A program made the position numbers and the translations under genes. A DNA stretch of 64,000 nt from JBJHDF01 sp050486405 (GTDB lineage: Bacteria > Pseudomonadota > Gammaproteobacteria > Pseudomonadales > Cellvibrionaceae): contig JBJHDF010000003.1 in the NCBI GenBank assembly GCA_050486405.1, positions 124,001 to 188,000 of the forward strand, read 5' to 3'. This document shows positions 1 through 6,785 of this stretch, one piece after another. Position 1 is the first letter of the stretch; the number at the start of each line of letters is the position of its first letter. A model generated the notes under the pieces. That model had not been told where the DNA came from, made no database searches, and saw nothing but the letters and a program-made list of their open reading frames with translations.

Positions 1-1
1 G

Positions 2-94
2 TATACCGGACCTCAAGTGAAAGAAATAGAGGCCTTGATAGAGGATCATTACGATGAGCTTGTCAACGCTTGGAAACAGCACTTCGGGAGTTGA
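2..94 (+). CDS. DUF4160-family protein, C-terminal 30 residues (5' end outside window)
   Basis: Frame 2 is open from the window edge to TGA at 92-94. It encodes a short acidic/aromatic tail (KEIEALIEDHYDELVNAWKQ, then HFGS) of the kind that ends DUF4160 proteins. The assignment is helped by the next gene, a DUF2442 protein, because the two families are commonly adjacent; a second such pair lies at 24941-25476. Only the tail is visible, so this is family-level inference. The function of DUF4160 is unknown; a toxin-antitoxin-like pairing with DUF2442 has been suggested only from context. Confidence 0.55.
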   Translation, partial: YTGPQVKEIEALIEDHYDELVNAWKQHFGS

Positions 95-95
95 G

Positions 96-320
96 GTGAC
101 GAATATTTCAAGTCATGGCGTGTGGCTTCTTGCTCACAACAAAGAGCTTTTTATGCCATATGAAGAGTTTCCGTGGTTCAAGGATCAACCAGTGAAATCG
201 ATTCTCCATGTCGAGGAGCCGTCGCCCGGCCACTATTACTGGCCGGACCTTGATGTTGATTTGACAGAGGAAATCATTGAGCACCCCGAAAGGTTTCCGA
301 ACCGTGCGAAAAGTATATAG
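96..320 (+). CDS. DUF2442-family protein
   Basis: The 74-residue product starts at GTG 96, with GGGAG at 86-90 as ribosome-binding site, one base after the stop of the preceding DUF4160 gene. An upstream ATG at 54 is open in the same frame, but it would overlap that gene by 41 bp and has no good site. The sequence VTNISSHGVWLL...LFMPYEEFPWF...YWPDLDVDL...IEHPERFP is the characteristic DUF2442 pattern of the compact subtype. The biochemical role is unknown. Tight spacing suggests translational coupling with the upstream gene. The following bases are strongly AT-rich. Confidence 0.75.
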   Translation: MTNISSHGVWLLAHNKELFMPYEEFPWFKDQPVKSILHVEEPSPGHYYWPDLDVDLTEEIIEHPERFPNRAKSI

Positions 321-585
321 TCAAGAAAAAGGGTAATAAAATAGGAAAAAATTATTTTTAGTTTTTTTAGATTTTAAATCAATACGTCCCGCTTTCCGTG
401 TTGCTGCGCTCACAAAATATCAGTTGGTTACGGCTAGCGCTGAGCTGCAGCAGAAAGTATGTTGTATCCGAGGGCATGCTATGTCCGGTCGCTAAAATGG
501 GGAGAGCCGACCTCTGACCCAAGAATAGACGGTCGAAGAGAGCTACTGAACGCCCTTCATGCACAACACCCGAGGAGAAAGTTCA
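321..585. other. AT-rich intergenic spacer
   Basis: Bases 321-380 are A/T runs, and the rest is about average. I see no convincing gene: the short ORFs here lack ribosome-binding sites. No integron attC-like GTTRRRY/RYYYAAC pair or transposon end was recognised. The promoter of the downstream secreted-protein gene presumably lies here but cannot be assigned with confidence. Confidence 0.4.
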
Positions 586-1737
586 TTGAGAATAAACGTC
601 GCTTTTGTGTTCCTGCTTTGTTCACTCACAATTTCCTCTGCCCTAGCATCAGAGATTGCCGATAATTGCGACGCAGCAGCTTCTCGTTCGACTTCTTCGA
701 ACGCTCTTGAACTATGGAACGGCGCAAGTAGTTGCGCAACATCCGGGGACATGACTCGCGCAACGTTTTTGTTGTTGGCCGGGCAGATCCGCGGGATGAC
801 GGACATCGCTGTTCTCAATCCAGCGACGGATGAGGATAAGATCAAGATCGGTGAATTTTACGGCGTACTGTACTACCAAGCAGGTGGTTCGGGTGACGAC
901 GAACTTCTACAAGATCAAGAACGTACGTCAAACCTCATCCGAGAGCTTCGCGCCTGGAATCCCGCACTTACGGATACATACGACCCAGGCTGGGCATACA
1001 AGTCCAACGTCGACATCGACTACTACACGAACATGATCGCGTGCCAGAAGGAAGTTCGTATCGACAAGTTGGAATGGTATTCAAGATTGCTTCGCAACGA
1101 CGACTACTACGAGGCAAAACAAGACCTCCAAAAGTTTCAATCAGACAACCCGGGGACAATGACGGTTGGGACCGAAGAACACGACACGTTTCAGGAAATA
1201 TTCGCGCGAATGAACTCGCACTCGTCCGACGTGCCGATGCCATCGCAGCTTCCGCCTGAATGCGAGTTTGCGAAGCACTATGAGCCTGACCAAAACGCTG
1301 ACTTCAAGCAGCTATTCACCGGGAGTAACGGCCCTGGCGATAGCGGGGCGGCTATTTTTACTTCTTCGGATGAAATATTGTCGTCCTGGATTTCTAAAGC
1401 GCTATCGGAAAATGAGCTGGGAGAACTACTCAGTGAAGTCAACTTCGACAATCAGATAGTTGTTTCGCTTACATTCGGTGAACGTCAGAACGCTACAGGA
1501 ACAATTTACCTGTCCGAGGTCGACTACAACTCGATCCATCAAAGTCTGCAGGTGTCAGGTCTGATCGGAGTCACTGAGCCTGGGTGCGACGAACCATACG
1601 CGAAGTCATATCCATTCGTCCTGGGTGTCGCTCCCCGACCGGAGACGGTTCCGAGTGTCCCTAGTATGTTCCTGCAGAACTTCGGCGATGGCTGCAAACC
1701 GATAATGAGCGGAACTCAGACGCTCAGAAAAGAATAG
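586..1737 (+). CDS. Secreted hypothetical protein (possible PrcB-like C-terminal half)
   Basis: The 383-residue product most likely starts at TTG 586, 6 bases after GAGGAGAAA at 572-580. That start gives a textbook signal peptide (MRINVAFVFLLCSLTISSALA) cleaved before SEIAD. The in-frame ATG at 559 would add nine polar residues and spoil it. The mature N-terminal half is rich in paired Cys/Trp/Tyr and looks helical. The C-terminal ~110 residues (QIVVSLTFGERQNATGTIYL, later PFVLGVAPRP) faintly recall the beta-rich PrcB C-terminal domain, but this is weak. GC is lower than the core genes and the gene sits in an accessory stretch, so it may be acquired. Function unknown. Confidence 0.7.
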   Translation: MRINVAFVFLLCSLTISSALASEIADNCDAAASRSTSSNALELWNGASSCATSGDMTRATFLLLAGQIRGMTDIAVLNPATDEDKIKIGEFYGVLYYQAGGSGDDELLQDQERTSNLIRELRAWNPALTDTYDPGWAYKSNVDIDYYTNMIACQKEVRIDKLEWYSRLLRNDDYYEAKQDLQKFQSDNPGTMTVGTEEHDTFQEIFARMNSHSSDVPMPSQLPPECEFAKHYEPDQNADFKQLFTGSNGPGDSGAAIFTSSDEILSSWISKALSENELGELLSEVNFDNQIVVSLTFGERQNATGTIYLSEVDYNSIHQSLQVSGLIGVTEPGCDEPYAKSYPFVLGVAPRPETVPSVPSMFLQNFGDGCKPIMSGTQTLRKE

Positions 1738-1778
1738 CTGGAAGTTACTACCTAAGCGGAAGCAAACAATACGCTTTC

Positions 1779-2080
1779 CTCTTGAGGGGATGATGGACCT
1801 CTTTGGTATGTCCCCGGAGATGCGCTGGCTGCCGCAGGTCACGCACCCGCTGAAGGCCGGCGACTGCACTGTGCACGACTCCTGCACCGTTCATTGGGCG
1901 GGCACCAACCAGACCGGCCTGCCCCGCTATTCCCTGGCGACGGTCTATACCGATGCCAAGGCGCGGTTTGACGCGGACAAGTTCGCCGGTTATGACGGGG
2001 ACTACGAAAACATGGAGGACTACCAGGCGGCCAACTGGCGGGGGTTGAAAACCGGTCAGCCGCTTCCGGATGATCGGTGA
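1779..2080 (+). pseudogene. Truncated duplicate of the PhyH dioxygenase 3' end
   Basis: About 300 bp match the 3' part of the complete PhyH gene at 2953-3907; homology starts near 1779 (cttgag) and stops near 2078. The first ~85 bp differ at eight or so positions. The stretch from about 1870 to 2034 is then identical to the other copy as far as the gap lets one see, and the last part differs at a few sites. It retains the distal iron ligand region (HDSCTVHWAG) and the Arg of the 2-oxoglutarate site but lacks the HxD motif, so it cannot be an active enzyme. It ends in TGA at 2078-2080 formed at the junction with unrelated DNA. Mosaic divergence suggests gene conversion or recombination between the copies. 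Confidence 0.85.
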
Positions 2081-2347
2081 AAAAAACGCATCCAGCCTGG
2101 CGGTTCTTTTGCCTTCTCTGGCAAAGATATCATTGTCATTCAAACCAAAGCCAATCGCCTGGGTATGTACTTGATGGGTCAAGCTTTCTTTTCGCTGGAG
2201 ATAATGAAAAGGTATAACCCCAGATCAATCCGTACCGTCGCCATATGCGGAACGTCCGATGAAGAAATGGCTACTATTTGCAGTCAATTTGACATAGAAG
2301 TGGTTGTCATAGATGAAAACAAAAAGGGTGATTCATTCGTTATTTAA
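2081..2347 (+). pseudogene. Truncated ORF, C-terminal part of a nuclease-like hypothetical protein
   Basis: The frame is open immediately after the PhyH-fragment stop and runs 88 codons to TAA at 2345-2347. It encodes QPGGSFAFSGKDIIVIQTKA...GMYLMGQAFFSLEIMKRY...SIRTVAICGTSDEEMATICS...IEVVVID. The first ATG, at 2165, lies within what looks like continuous protein, and no ribosome-binding site precedes it, so this is a 5'-truncated gene rather than an intact small one. The D-x(4)-Q-x-K arrangement in a predicted beta strand resembles a PD-(D/E)xK nuclease core, but with so little sequence this is only a suggestion. Low GC compared with its surroundings. Confidence 0.5.
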
Positions 2348-2363
2348 CTCTTAGGAGGAGACC

Positions 2364-2897
2364 GTGGTTACGTCACATAGATTCTTACACGCTTGGCGGG
2401 AGACAGCAATCAAAAAAGAGAGTGCCATTCTCGACGCATGGGAGAACTATGGGGAATACACGCGCGTTATTTTGGATGATGCAGACTGCCTCTTTACTGA
2501 TCTAGCGCAAAAACTAAACCTGTTAGTCTACCCCAAAGACTACTACTCCATGGATGGCGTTCTCTATACAGAAAAAGATCTAGTTCCAGAATCTCCAAAG
2601 AATCAAACTTGGCTTCGGTCCATTACAGTTGCATTTGAGCATGAAAACACTTTCAACAAAAATGTATATCAGGAAATTGCGCACCTCTTAATTCTTCGCG
2701 CAGAACTTAGTGTATTGGTCACTTATCCACCCTCAGATGACAACAACTTGATGGATTACTTTCACCGTATCATATCGGAATGCCCACATGCATCCGAGAT
2801 TGACAAGAAAGAAAATTTTCTAATGATCTTTGGCTACCGAGACCCGTTAAGGTGGAGCGGTTACGTGTACAAGACAGACCGGTGGCGGTCGATTTGA
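2364..2897 (+). CDS. Hypothetical protein, possible PD-(D/E)xK-like nuclease fold
   Basis: The 177-residue product starts at GTG 2364 behind a perfect AGGAGG (2353-2358). No signal peptide or membrane segment is seen. Asp64 (YYSMDGVLY) followed by Glu92-His-Glu94 (TVAFEHEN), Glu104 and a strand LSVLVTYPP gives the order D...ExE...helix...strand seen in PD-(D/E)xK-type enzymes. I regard that as a plausible but unproven fold. It lies 16 bp after the truncated ORF at 2081-2347, so the two were probably one operon before truncation. GC is low and the codon use AT-rich, which marks it as acquired. Restriction or defence is one possible role; no recognised partner remains to support it. Confidence 0.6.
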   Translation: MVTSHRFLHAWRETAIKKESAILDAWENYGEYTRVILDDADCLFTDLAQKLNLLVYPKDYYSMDGVLYTEKDLVPESPKNQTWLRSITVAFEHENTFNKNVYQEIAHLLILRAELSVLVTYPPSDDNNLMDYFHRIISECPHASEIDKKENFLMIFGYRDPLRWSGYVYKTDRWRSI

Positions 2898-2952
2898 CAC
2901 AAGAAAGTATCTATTTCACTATAGAGCAATAGTTCTTGCGGTTAACACCAAC

Positions 2953-3907
2953 ATGTCTACGACCGATAGTCATACCGACACTGAAGTCCTTACCGATCAG
3001 CACCTAACCCGCTATCGCGATCAGGGCTTCCTGCATATTCCACAAGTTCTATCGCCTTCAGAAGTGGCTCACTACCTCGCCGAAGCCCAGGCCATGTTCG
3101 CCCGGGACAAGCTGGTCAGTTGGGACGAAGGTGACGGCAACGTCATGGACTGGGTTGCCGATGCCGAGGTGCAGAGCGCGGTGATGCGCAAGCTGGTGCT
3201 CCACCCCGGCATTACCGGCATTGCGGAGCAACTGGCGGGGCACGATTTGCGGTTGCTCAAGTCCGAATTGCTGCTCAAGCGCAGCAAAGGCGCAACGGGT
3301 ACGCCGGCGCATATTGATGACTTTGCCTTTCCCGTCAGGGATGCCCGCAGCACGCTGACGGTCTGGGTGGCGCTGGTGGACGTACCTGTCGAGATGGGCT
3401 GCATGTCCTTTGTGGCCGGCTCCCATCATCAGGTACGGGCCGCCATGGCCAAGCCCGCTTCGGGCGATAGCGCTCCCTCGCTTGAGAACATGATGGACCC
3501 CTTTGGCATATCCCCCGGGATGCGCTGGCTGCCGCAGGTAACGCACCCGTTGAAGGCCGGCGACTGTACTGTGCACGACTCCTGCACCGTTCATTGGGCG
3601 GGCACCAACCAGACCGGCCTGCCCCGCTATTCCCTGGCGACGGTCTATACCGATGCCAAGGCGCGGTTTGACGCGGACAAGTTCGCCGGTTATGNNNNNN
3701 NNNNNNNNNNNNNNNNNNNNNNNNNNNNNNNNNNNNNNNNNNNNNNNNNNNNNNNNNNNNNNNNNNNNNNNNNNNNNNNNNNNNNNNNNNNNNNACGGGG
3801 ACTACGAAAACATGGAGGACTACCAGGCGGCCAACTGGCGAGGCATGAAAACCGGTCAGCCGCTGCCGGATGACCGGTTCCCGTTGGTGGGGCGGCATCT
3901 GCGCTGA
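2953..3907 (+). CDS. Phytanoyl-CoA dioxygenase (PhyH) family protein, interrupted by an assembly gap
   Basis: An Fe(II)/2-oxoglutarate oxygenase of the PhyH family, 284 residues once the 100-N gap (3695-3794) is removed. Joining base 3694 to 3795 restores the frame exactly (tat-g|ac-ggg, giving FAGYDGDYEN) and the gene then ends at TGA 3905-3907 as DDRFPLVGRHLR. With the Ns kept the frame shifts and ends falsely at 3873. His120 and Asp122 (GTPAHIDDF) and His214 (CTVHWAGTN) are the expected iron triad, and Arg225 would bind 2-oxoglutarate. The substrate is unknown; relatives hydroxylate lipids, quorum molecules and secondary metabolites. A truncated second copy lies at 1779-2080. Confidence 0.85.
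3695..3794. other. Assembly gap of exactly 100 N
   Basis: A run of exactly 100 N, the conventional length for a gap of unknown size. It falls inside the segment where the two PhyH copies are otherwise identical. The flanks abut perfectly with the other copy when the Ns are deleted, so the simplest reading is a repeat-induced assembly break with little or nothing missing. Extra repeat copies hidden in it cannot be excluded. Confidence 0.95.
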
Positions 3908-3979
3908 TCTTTGCCTTTGGGCGCAATTGTGGCTTACCATGCCCTGAAGTCCCGCTAGCCTTGCTCTGTTGAGAACCCC

Positions 3980-4345
3980 ATGACTCTTGATGAGTACAAC
4001 GCATTTTGCGGCGCCCAGCCGGCCACGTCCCATGTGGTGCAGTGGGGCGGTGCTCATGTGTGGAAAGTGGGCGGCAAGGTGTTCGCCATTTGCGGCTGGT
4101 CCGACACCGACGCACCGGCATTCACCTTCAAGGTGTCGGACCTGCACTACGACATTCTGCGCACCGAACCCGGATACCGGCCAGCGCCCTACCTGGCCTC
4201 CCGGGGTATGAAATGGATTCAGCAATACGACGCGCCACCCGGCCGGGATGACGAACTCAAGTATTATCTGATGGAATCCTACCGCCTTGTCTCCCTGGGG
4301 CTGACGAAGAAGAAGCAGAAAGAACTGGGGTTGAATCAGGATTGA
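3980..4345 (+). CDS. MmcQ/YjbR family protein
   Basis: A 121-residue protein of the MmcQ/YjbR (DUF419) family, with the double-wing DNA-binding-like fold known from E. coli YjbR. Seen: the N-terminal YNAFCGAQPATSHVVQWGGA, the central VWKVGGKVFAICGW strand pair, FTFKVSD, the conserved YLASRGMKWIQQYD, and the C-terminal LMESYRLVSLGLTKKKQKEL helix. Length is usual for the family. Members are thought to bind DNA but have no established regulon. It is a single gene between the PhyH gene and the MntA/HepT module, with 73 bp to the latter. Confidence 0.85.
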   Translation: MTLDEYNAFCGAQPATSHVVQWGGAHVWKVGGKVFAICGWSDTDAPAFTFKVSDLHYDILRTEPGYRPAPYLASRGMKWIQQYDAPPGRDDELKYYLMESYRLVSLGLTKKKQKELGLNQD

Positions 4346-4363
4346 CCGGGATGCTTGCCAGTC

Positions 4364-4380
4364 GTGCCCGTACCGGGCAC
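4364..4380. promoter_or_regulatory. Perfect hairpin upstream of mntA-hepT
   Basis: GTGCCCG-TAC-CGGGCAC forms a 7-bp stem with a 3-base loop, 38 bp before the mntA start and 18 bp after the MmcQ stop. No T tract follows, so it is a poor intrinsic terminator. It may be an operator for the toxin-antitoxin operon or a transcript-end structure. Confidence 0.4.
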
Positions 4381-4418
4381 ACTATTCAGAGACAGAGTAC
4401 CGAAGTGGAAAATGCGCC

Positions 4419-4709
4419 ATGTTGCTTGACGATCTCCATCACCGGAAATCTGCTATAGACGCGATAGCTCGCCGATACGGGGCCGAGCGGATTCGCGTGT
4501 TTGGTTCCGTCGCCCGGCGGCAGGAGCAGCCCGACAGTGACGTGGATTTTCTGGTGGATTTTCCCGTTGGCTACGATATATTCGCCCAGCGACTCCCGCT
4601 GGCGGAGGACTTGGCAACCTTGATCGGCCGCAAAGTGGACCTGGTACCCGAGCACGAACTCAGCCGACATATTCGCCGACAGGTGCTGAATGAAGCGGTG
4701 GATTTGTGA
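4419..4709 (+). CDS. mntA: MNT-type nucleotidyltransferase antitoxin of a HEPN/MNT pair
   Basis: A 96-residue minimal nucleotidyltransferase. The polymerase-beta motif is complete: Gly29-Ser30, ten residues, then Asp41-x-Asp43 (FGSVARRQEQPDSDVDFLV). In characterised pairs MntA transfers AMP to the tyrosine next to the HEPN active site of HepT and so blocks its RNase activity. The stop overlaps the GTG start of the next gene (GTGA, 4706-4709), the usual translational coupling of antitoxin before toxin. The RBS is weak (GTGGAAA). All residues needed for catalysis seem present, so the module should be functional. Confidence 0.88.
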   Translation: MLLDDLHHRKSAIDAIARRYGAERIRVFGSVARRQEQPDSDVDFLVDFPVGYDIFAQRLPLAEDLATLIGRKVDLVPEHELSRHIRRQVLNEAVDL

Positions 4710-5044
4710 GTAAGCCCTGGCAACCCTACGCCCACCATATTCTGGATGCGATAGCCAAGGTGCACCGTATTCAGGAGCGAGGGGACATCACCAAAGACGA
4801 CATTCTGTACGATGCAGTTTTGCGCAACTTGCAGACATTGTCCGAGGCTACCCAGCGAATACCTGACAGACTCAAAAGTGAGTACCCAGAAATCCCCTGG
4901 CAACAGATCAGTGGCTTCCGCAATATCCTGGTGCATAACTACCTGGGTGACATAGACCCGAAGGCAGTTGTGTCTGTTTTAGACAGACACCTGTATCCGT
5001 TGGAAAGCAGTATTCACAGTATGCTTGCCGCCGAGCCTGGCTGA
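4706..5044 (+). CDS. hepT: HEPN-domain toxin HepT
   Basis: A 112-residue, all-helical HEPN (DUF86) protein, predicted RNase toxin partner of the upstream MntA. The catalytic motif R-x(4)-H-x-Y is intact: Arg72-NILV-His77-N-Tyr79, followed by LGDIDPKAVVSVLDRHLYPL, as in the family. Tyr79 is the expected target of AMPylation. The start is the overlapping GTG at 4706. GC and codon use are close to the host, unlike the AT-rich genes at 2.1-2.9 kb, so the pair may be long resident. A decayed second pair of the same general type lies at 27831-28194. Confidence 0.88.
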   Translation: MSKPWQPYAHHILDAIAKVHRIQERGDITKDDILYDAVLRNLQTLSEATQRIPDRLKSEYPEIPWQQISGFRNILVHNYLGDIDPKAVVSVLDRHLYPLESSIHSMLAAEPG

Positions 5045-5069
5045 GCGGGTATCCCGGTGGGCTGGCGAC

Positions 5070-5663
5070 ATGACACATCCACTGAACCAGTTGCTCGATA
5101 AGGTCAGAGCCTGCCGCCTGTGCGAGGCCCACTTGCCTCTGGCGCCGCGCCCGGTGTTGCAGGCCCATCCCCGGTCGCGGCTGCTGATTGCCGCCCAGGC
5201 GCCGGGGCGGCGGGTGCACGAGACCGGTTTGCCTTTCAATGATCCCAGTGGGGACCGGCTGCGGAATTGGATGGGGATCGACCGGGAAACCTTTTACGAT
5301 CCTGAGTTCATTGCCCTGGTACCCATGGGGTTCTGCTACCCCGGCACCGGCAAGTCCGGAGACCTGCCGCCGCGACCGGAGTGCGCCGAGACCTGGCGCC
5401 GATCACTGCTGGCTCAGTTGACCCACATTCGATTCACTCTGGTCATTGGCCAGTACGCCCTGGCCTGGCATCTGGGCGGCGCAGGCAACCTGACCGACCG
5501 GGTGCGAGCCTGGCGCGACCACTGGCCGGAGCTTATGCCCCTGCCACACCCCAGCCCCCGCAACAACCTGTGGCTCAGACGCAACCCCTGGTTTGAAGAC
5601 GAGGTGGTGCCGGCACTGCGACGGCGGGTAGAGGAACTACTGTTGGAGACTTACCATGGCTAA
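5070..5663 (+). CDS. Uracil-DNA glycosylase-family protein
   Basis: A 197-residue protein of the uracil-DNA glycosylase superfamily (the small YcdM/uracil-DNA-glycosylase-like group). Seen: a Cys-rich start CRLCEAHLPLAPRPV, the motif-A-like IAAQAPGRRVHETGLPFNDPSG, VPMGFCYPG, LVIGQYA, and motif-B-like PLPHPSPRNN. The Asp usual in motif A of classical enzymes is not obvious, so excision activity is inferred only. I prefer ATG 5070 because the longer start at 5025 would overlap hepT and has no better site. The last 8 bases overlap the glyoxalase remnant. Confidence 0.8.
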   Translation: MTHPLNQLLDKVRACRLCEAHLPLAPRPVLQAHPRSRLLIAAQAPGRRVHETGLPFNDPSGDRLRNWMGIDRETFYDPEFIALVPMGFCYPGTGKSGDLPPRPECAETWRRSLLAQLTHIRFTLVIGQYALAWHLGGAGNLTDRVRAWRDHWPELMPLPHPSPRNNLWLRRNPWFEDEVVPALRRRVEELLLETYHG

Positions 5664-5874
5664 CGAAAAAATCAACTACATTGAACTGCCGGCCACCGAT
5701 ATGGCGGGCACCAGGCAGTTTTTTACCCGGGTTTTCGGCTGGGAGTTTATCGACTATGGCCCGGACTATATGGCCCTGGCCGGTGCGGGACTTGCGGCCG
5801 CCGGTTTCAGTTTACGGACCCAAGTGGCAACGAGTTTGCCGTGTGGTCAGAGCAAAAAAGGAGAAAAAGTGTGA
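5656..5874 (+). pseudogene. Glyoxalase/VOC-family gene with an internal deletion
   Basis: The first ~54 residues (INYIELPATDMAGTRQFFTR, then VFGWEFIDYGPDYMAL) are a normal VOC-domain N terminus. The frame then runs into unrelated residues and stops at 5872-5874. In the +1 frame the bases 5817-5850 encode DPSGNEFAVWSEQ, which is exactly how VOC proteins end. So roughly 50-60 codons between them have been deleted near 5812, with a frameshift. The gene is dead. The downstream gene uses its 3' end as leader: an AAGGAG in it serves GTG 5871. Confidence 0.75.
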
Positions 5875-6263
5875 GCATTGCCTATTTCATTGTCGTGGAT
5901 AACGACAATCCGGGGTTCGACACGTTTGTCGATGGCAAATCCCTGGCCAGAGAAGCGTCCAGGCTTGATTCAGTCTGTCAGAAACTCGGGATTCCCACGT
6001 TCGGAAATTTTCTGAGCACCTCCGATGATGACCTCGCGGATATACTTGGAGAGGATATTGAACTCCCGGAAGGCGAGGAAGAACAGTGGTTCAGCCCGGA
6101 AGAGGGGATTTCGTTTGTAAATGCCCTCGCCGCGCATATCAAGGAAAACCCAAAGGCTGTAAAAAATGCCGAGGGGGTTCTGAGTGATCTGGCAGACTAT
6201 GCGGAGGTGCTGGAAAAGGCCAGAGCCGCTGGTGCCAAGTGGCACCTGTCTCTTGATATTTAG
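5871..6263 (+). CDS. Hypothetical acidic protein
   Basis: A 130-residue, cytosolic, acidic protein starting at GTG 5871, preceded by AAGGAGAAA around 5859-5867. No transmembrane segment or signal peptide. Features: an N-terminal strand SIAYFIVVDND, a helical SLAREASRLDSVCQKLGI, an Asp/Glu-rich centre (DDDLADILGEDIELPEGEEE) and a helical C terminus. I do not recognise the family. Its size, acidity and position as a lone gene beside toxin-antitoxin and decayed genes would suit an immunity or anti-toxin type protein, but that is speculation. No cognate toxin gene is visible next to it. Confidence 0.6.
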   Translation: MSIAYFIVVDNDNPGFDTFVDGKSLAREASRLDSVCQKLGIPTFGNFLSTSDDDLADILGEDIELPEGEEEQWFSPEEGISFVNALAAHIKENPKAVKNAEGVLSDLADYAEVLEKARAAGAKWHLSLDI

Positions 6264-6297
6264 TGTACAACAAGCAATTCCACCGGGTGGCCGAACG

Positions 6298-6747
6298 TCA
6301 CTCCGCTGGTACGGGGTCGACGGTCCAGCGGCCCTGTTCGTTGCGGCGGGCCTTGACGTTGAGTTCGATCACATGGGCAGACTTCGGTCCGGCCAATCGG
6401 TAACGCTGGTCTTTGGCAGGCACGCTGCCGCCCAGCAATCTGACAAACCCCCACCAGGCGCGGCGCAACCGGCCCGGCCGATAGACTTCCAGAGGCAAGC
6501 TGACCGCCAGTTCGCTCAGGCCGAGATATTCCAGCCGGCCGAAGCCCAGGGAAAAATCCACTCGATCCACCGTGGGTATGCGGCCAAGCTCCGCCAGGGA
6601 ATCACCGAAATCCCGCCAGGCCTGGGCCTGGGTCAACTGGAAGTTGGCATCCGCCGCCACAACGTCCGCCAGCACGGAGTCGAGCAACTGGTCCAGCCGG
6701 AACCAGCTCCGGGCCGAGCGCTCGACAATCAGCTTACCAAGCTGCAT
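6298..6747 (-). CDS. Hypothetical protein, third gene of a DUF2589-type operon
   Basis: A 149-residue product, last gene of a minus-strand trio. It begins LGKLIVERSARSWFRLDQLL and contains DSLAELGRIPTVDRVDFSLG...GLSELAVSLPLEVYRP, ending in a basic segment. It carries no recognised domain. The pattern of an N-terminal helical segment, a middle that starts VDF and a strand-rich end parallels the two DUF2589 genes upstream, so it may be a diverged relative. The RBS is weak. It lies 38 bp after the second gene, consistent with one transcript. Function unknown. Confidence 0.65.
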   Translation of the reverse strand: MQLGKLIVERSARSWFRLDQLLDSVLADVVAADANFQLTQAQAWRDFGDSLAELGRIPTVDRVDFSLGFGRLEYLGLSELAVSLPLEVYRPGRLRRAWWGFVRLLGGSVPAKDQRYRLAGPKSAHVIELNVKARRNEQGRWTVDPVPAE

Positions 6748-6785
6748 GATCGATACCAGTAAATCTCAAGGGCGCAGGAGAACGA

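Noticed and set aside
321..2080. Integron cassette array
   Set aside because: DUF4160/DUF2442 and unknown secreted proteins are common in cassettes, but no attC inverse-core/core pair or integrase was found.
3335..4225. Minus-strand ORF running through the N gap
   Set aside because: Its continuity depends on the Ns, and it is antisense to the PhyH and MmcQ genes.
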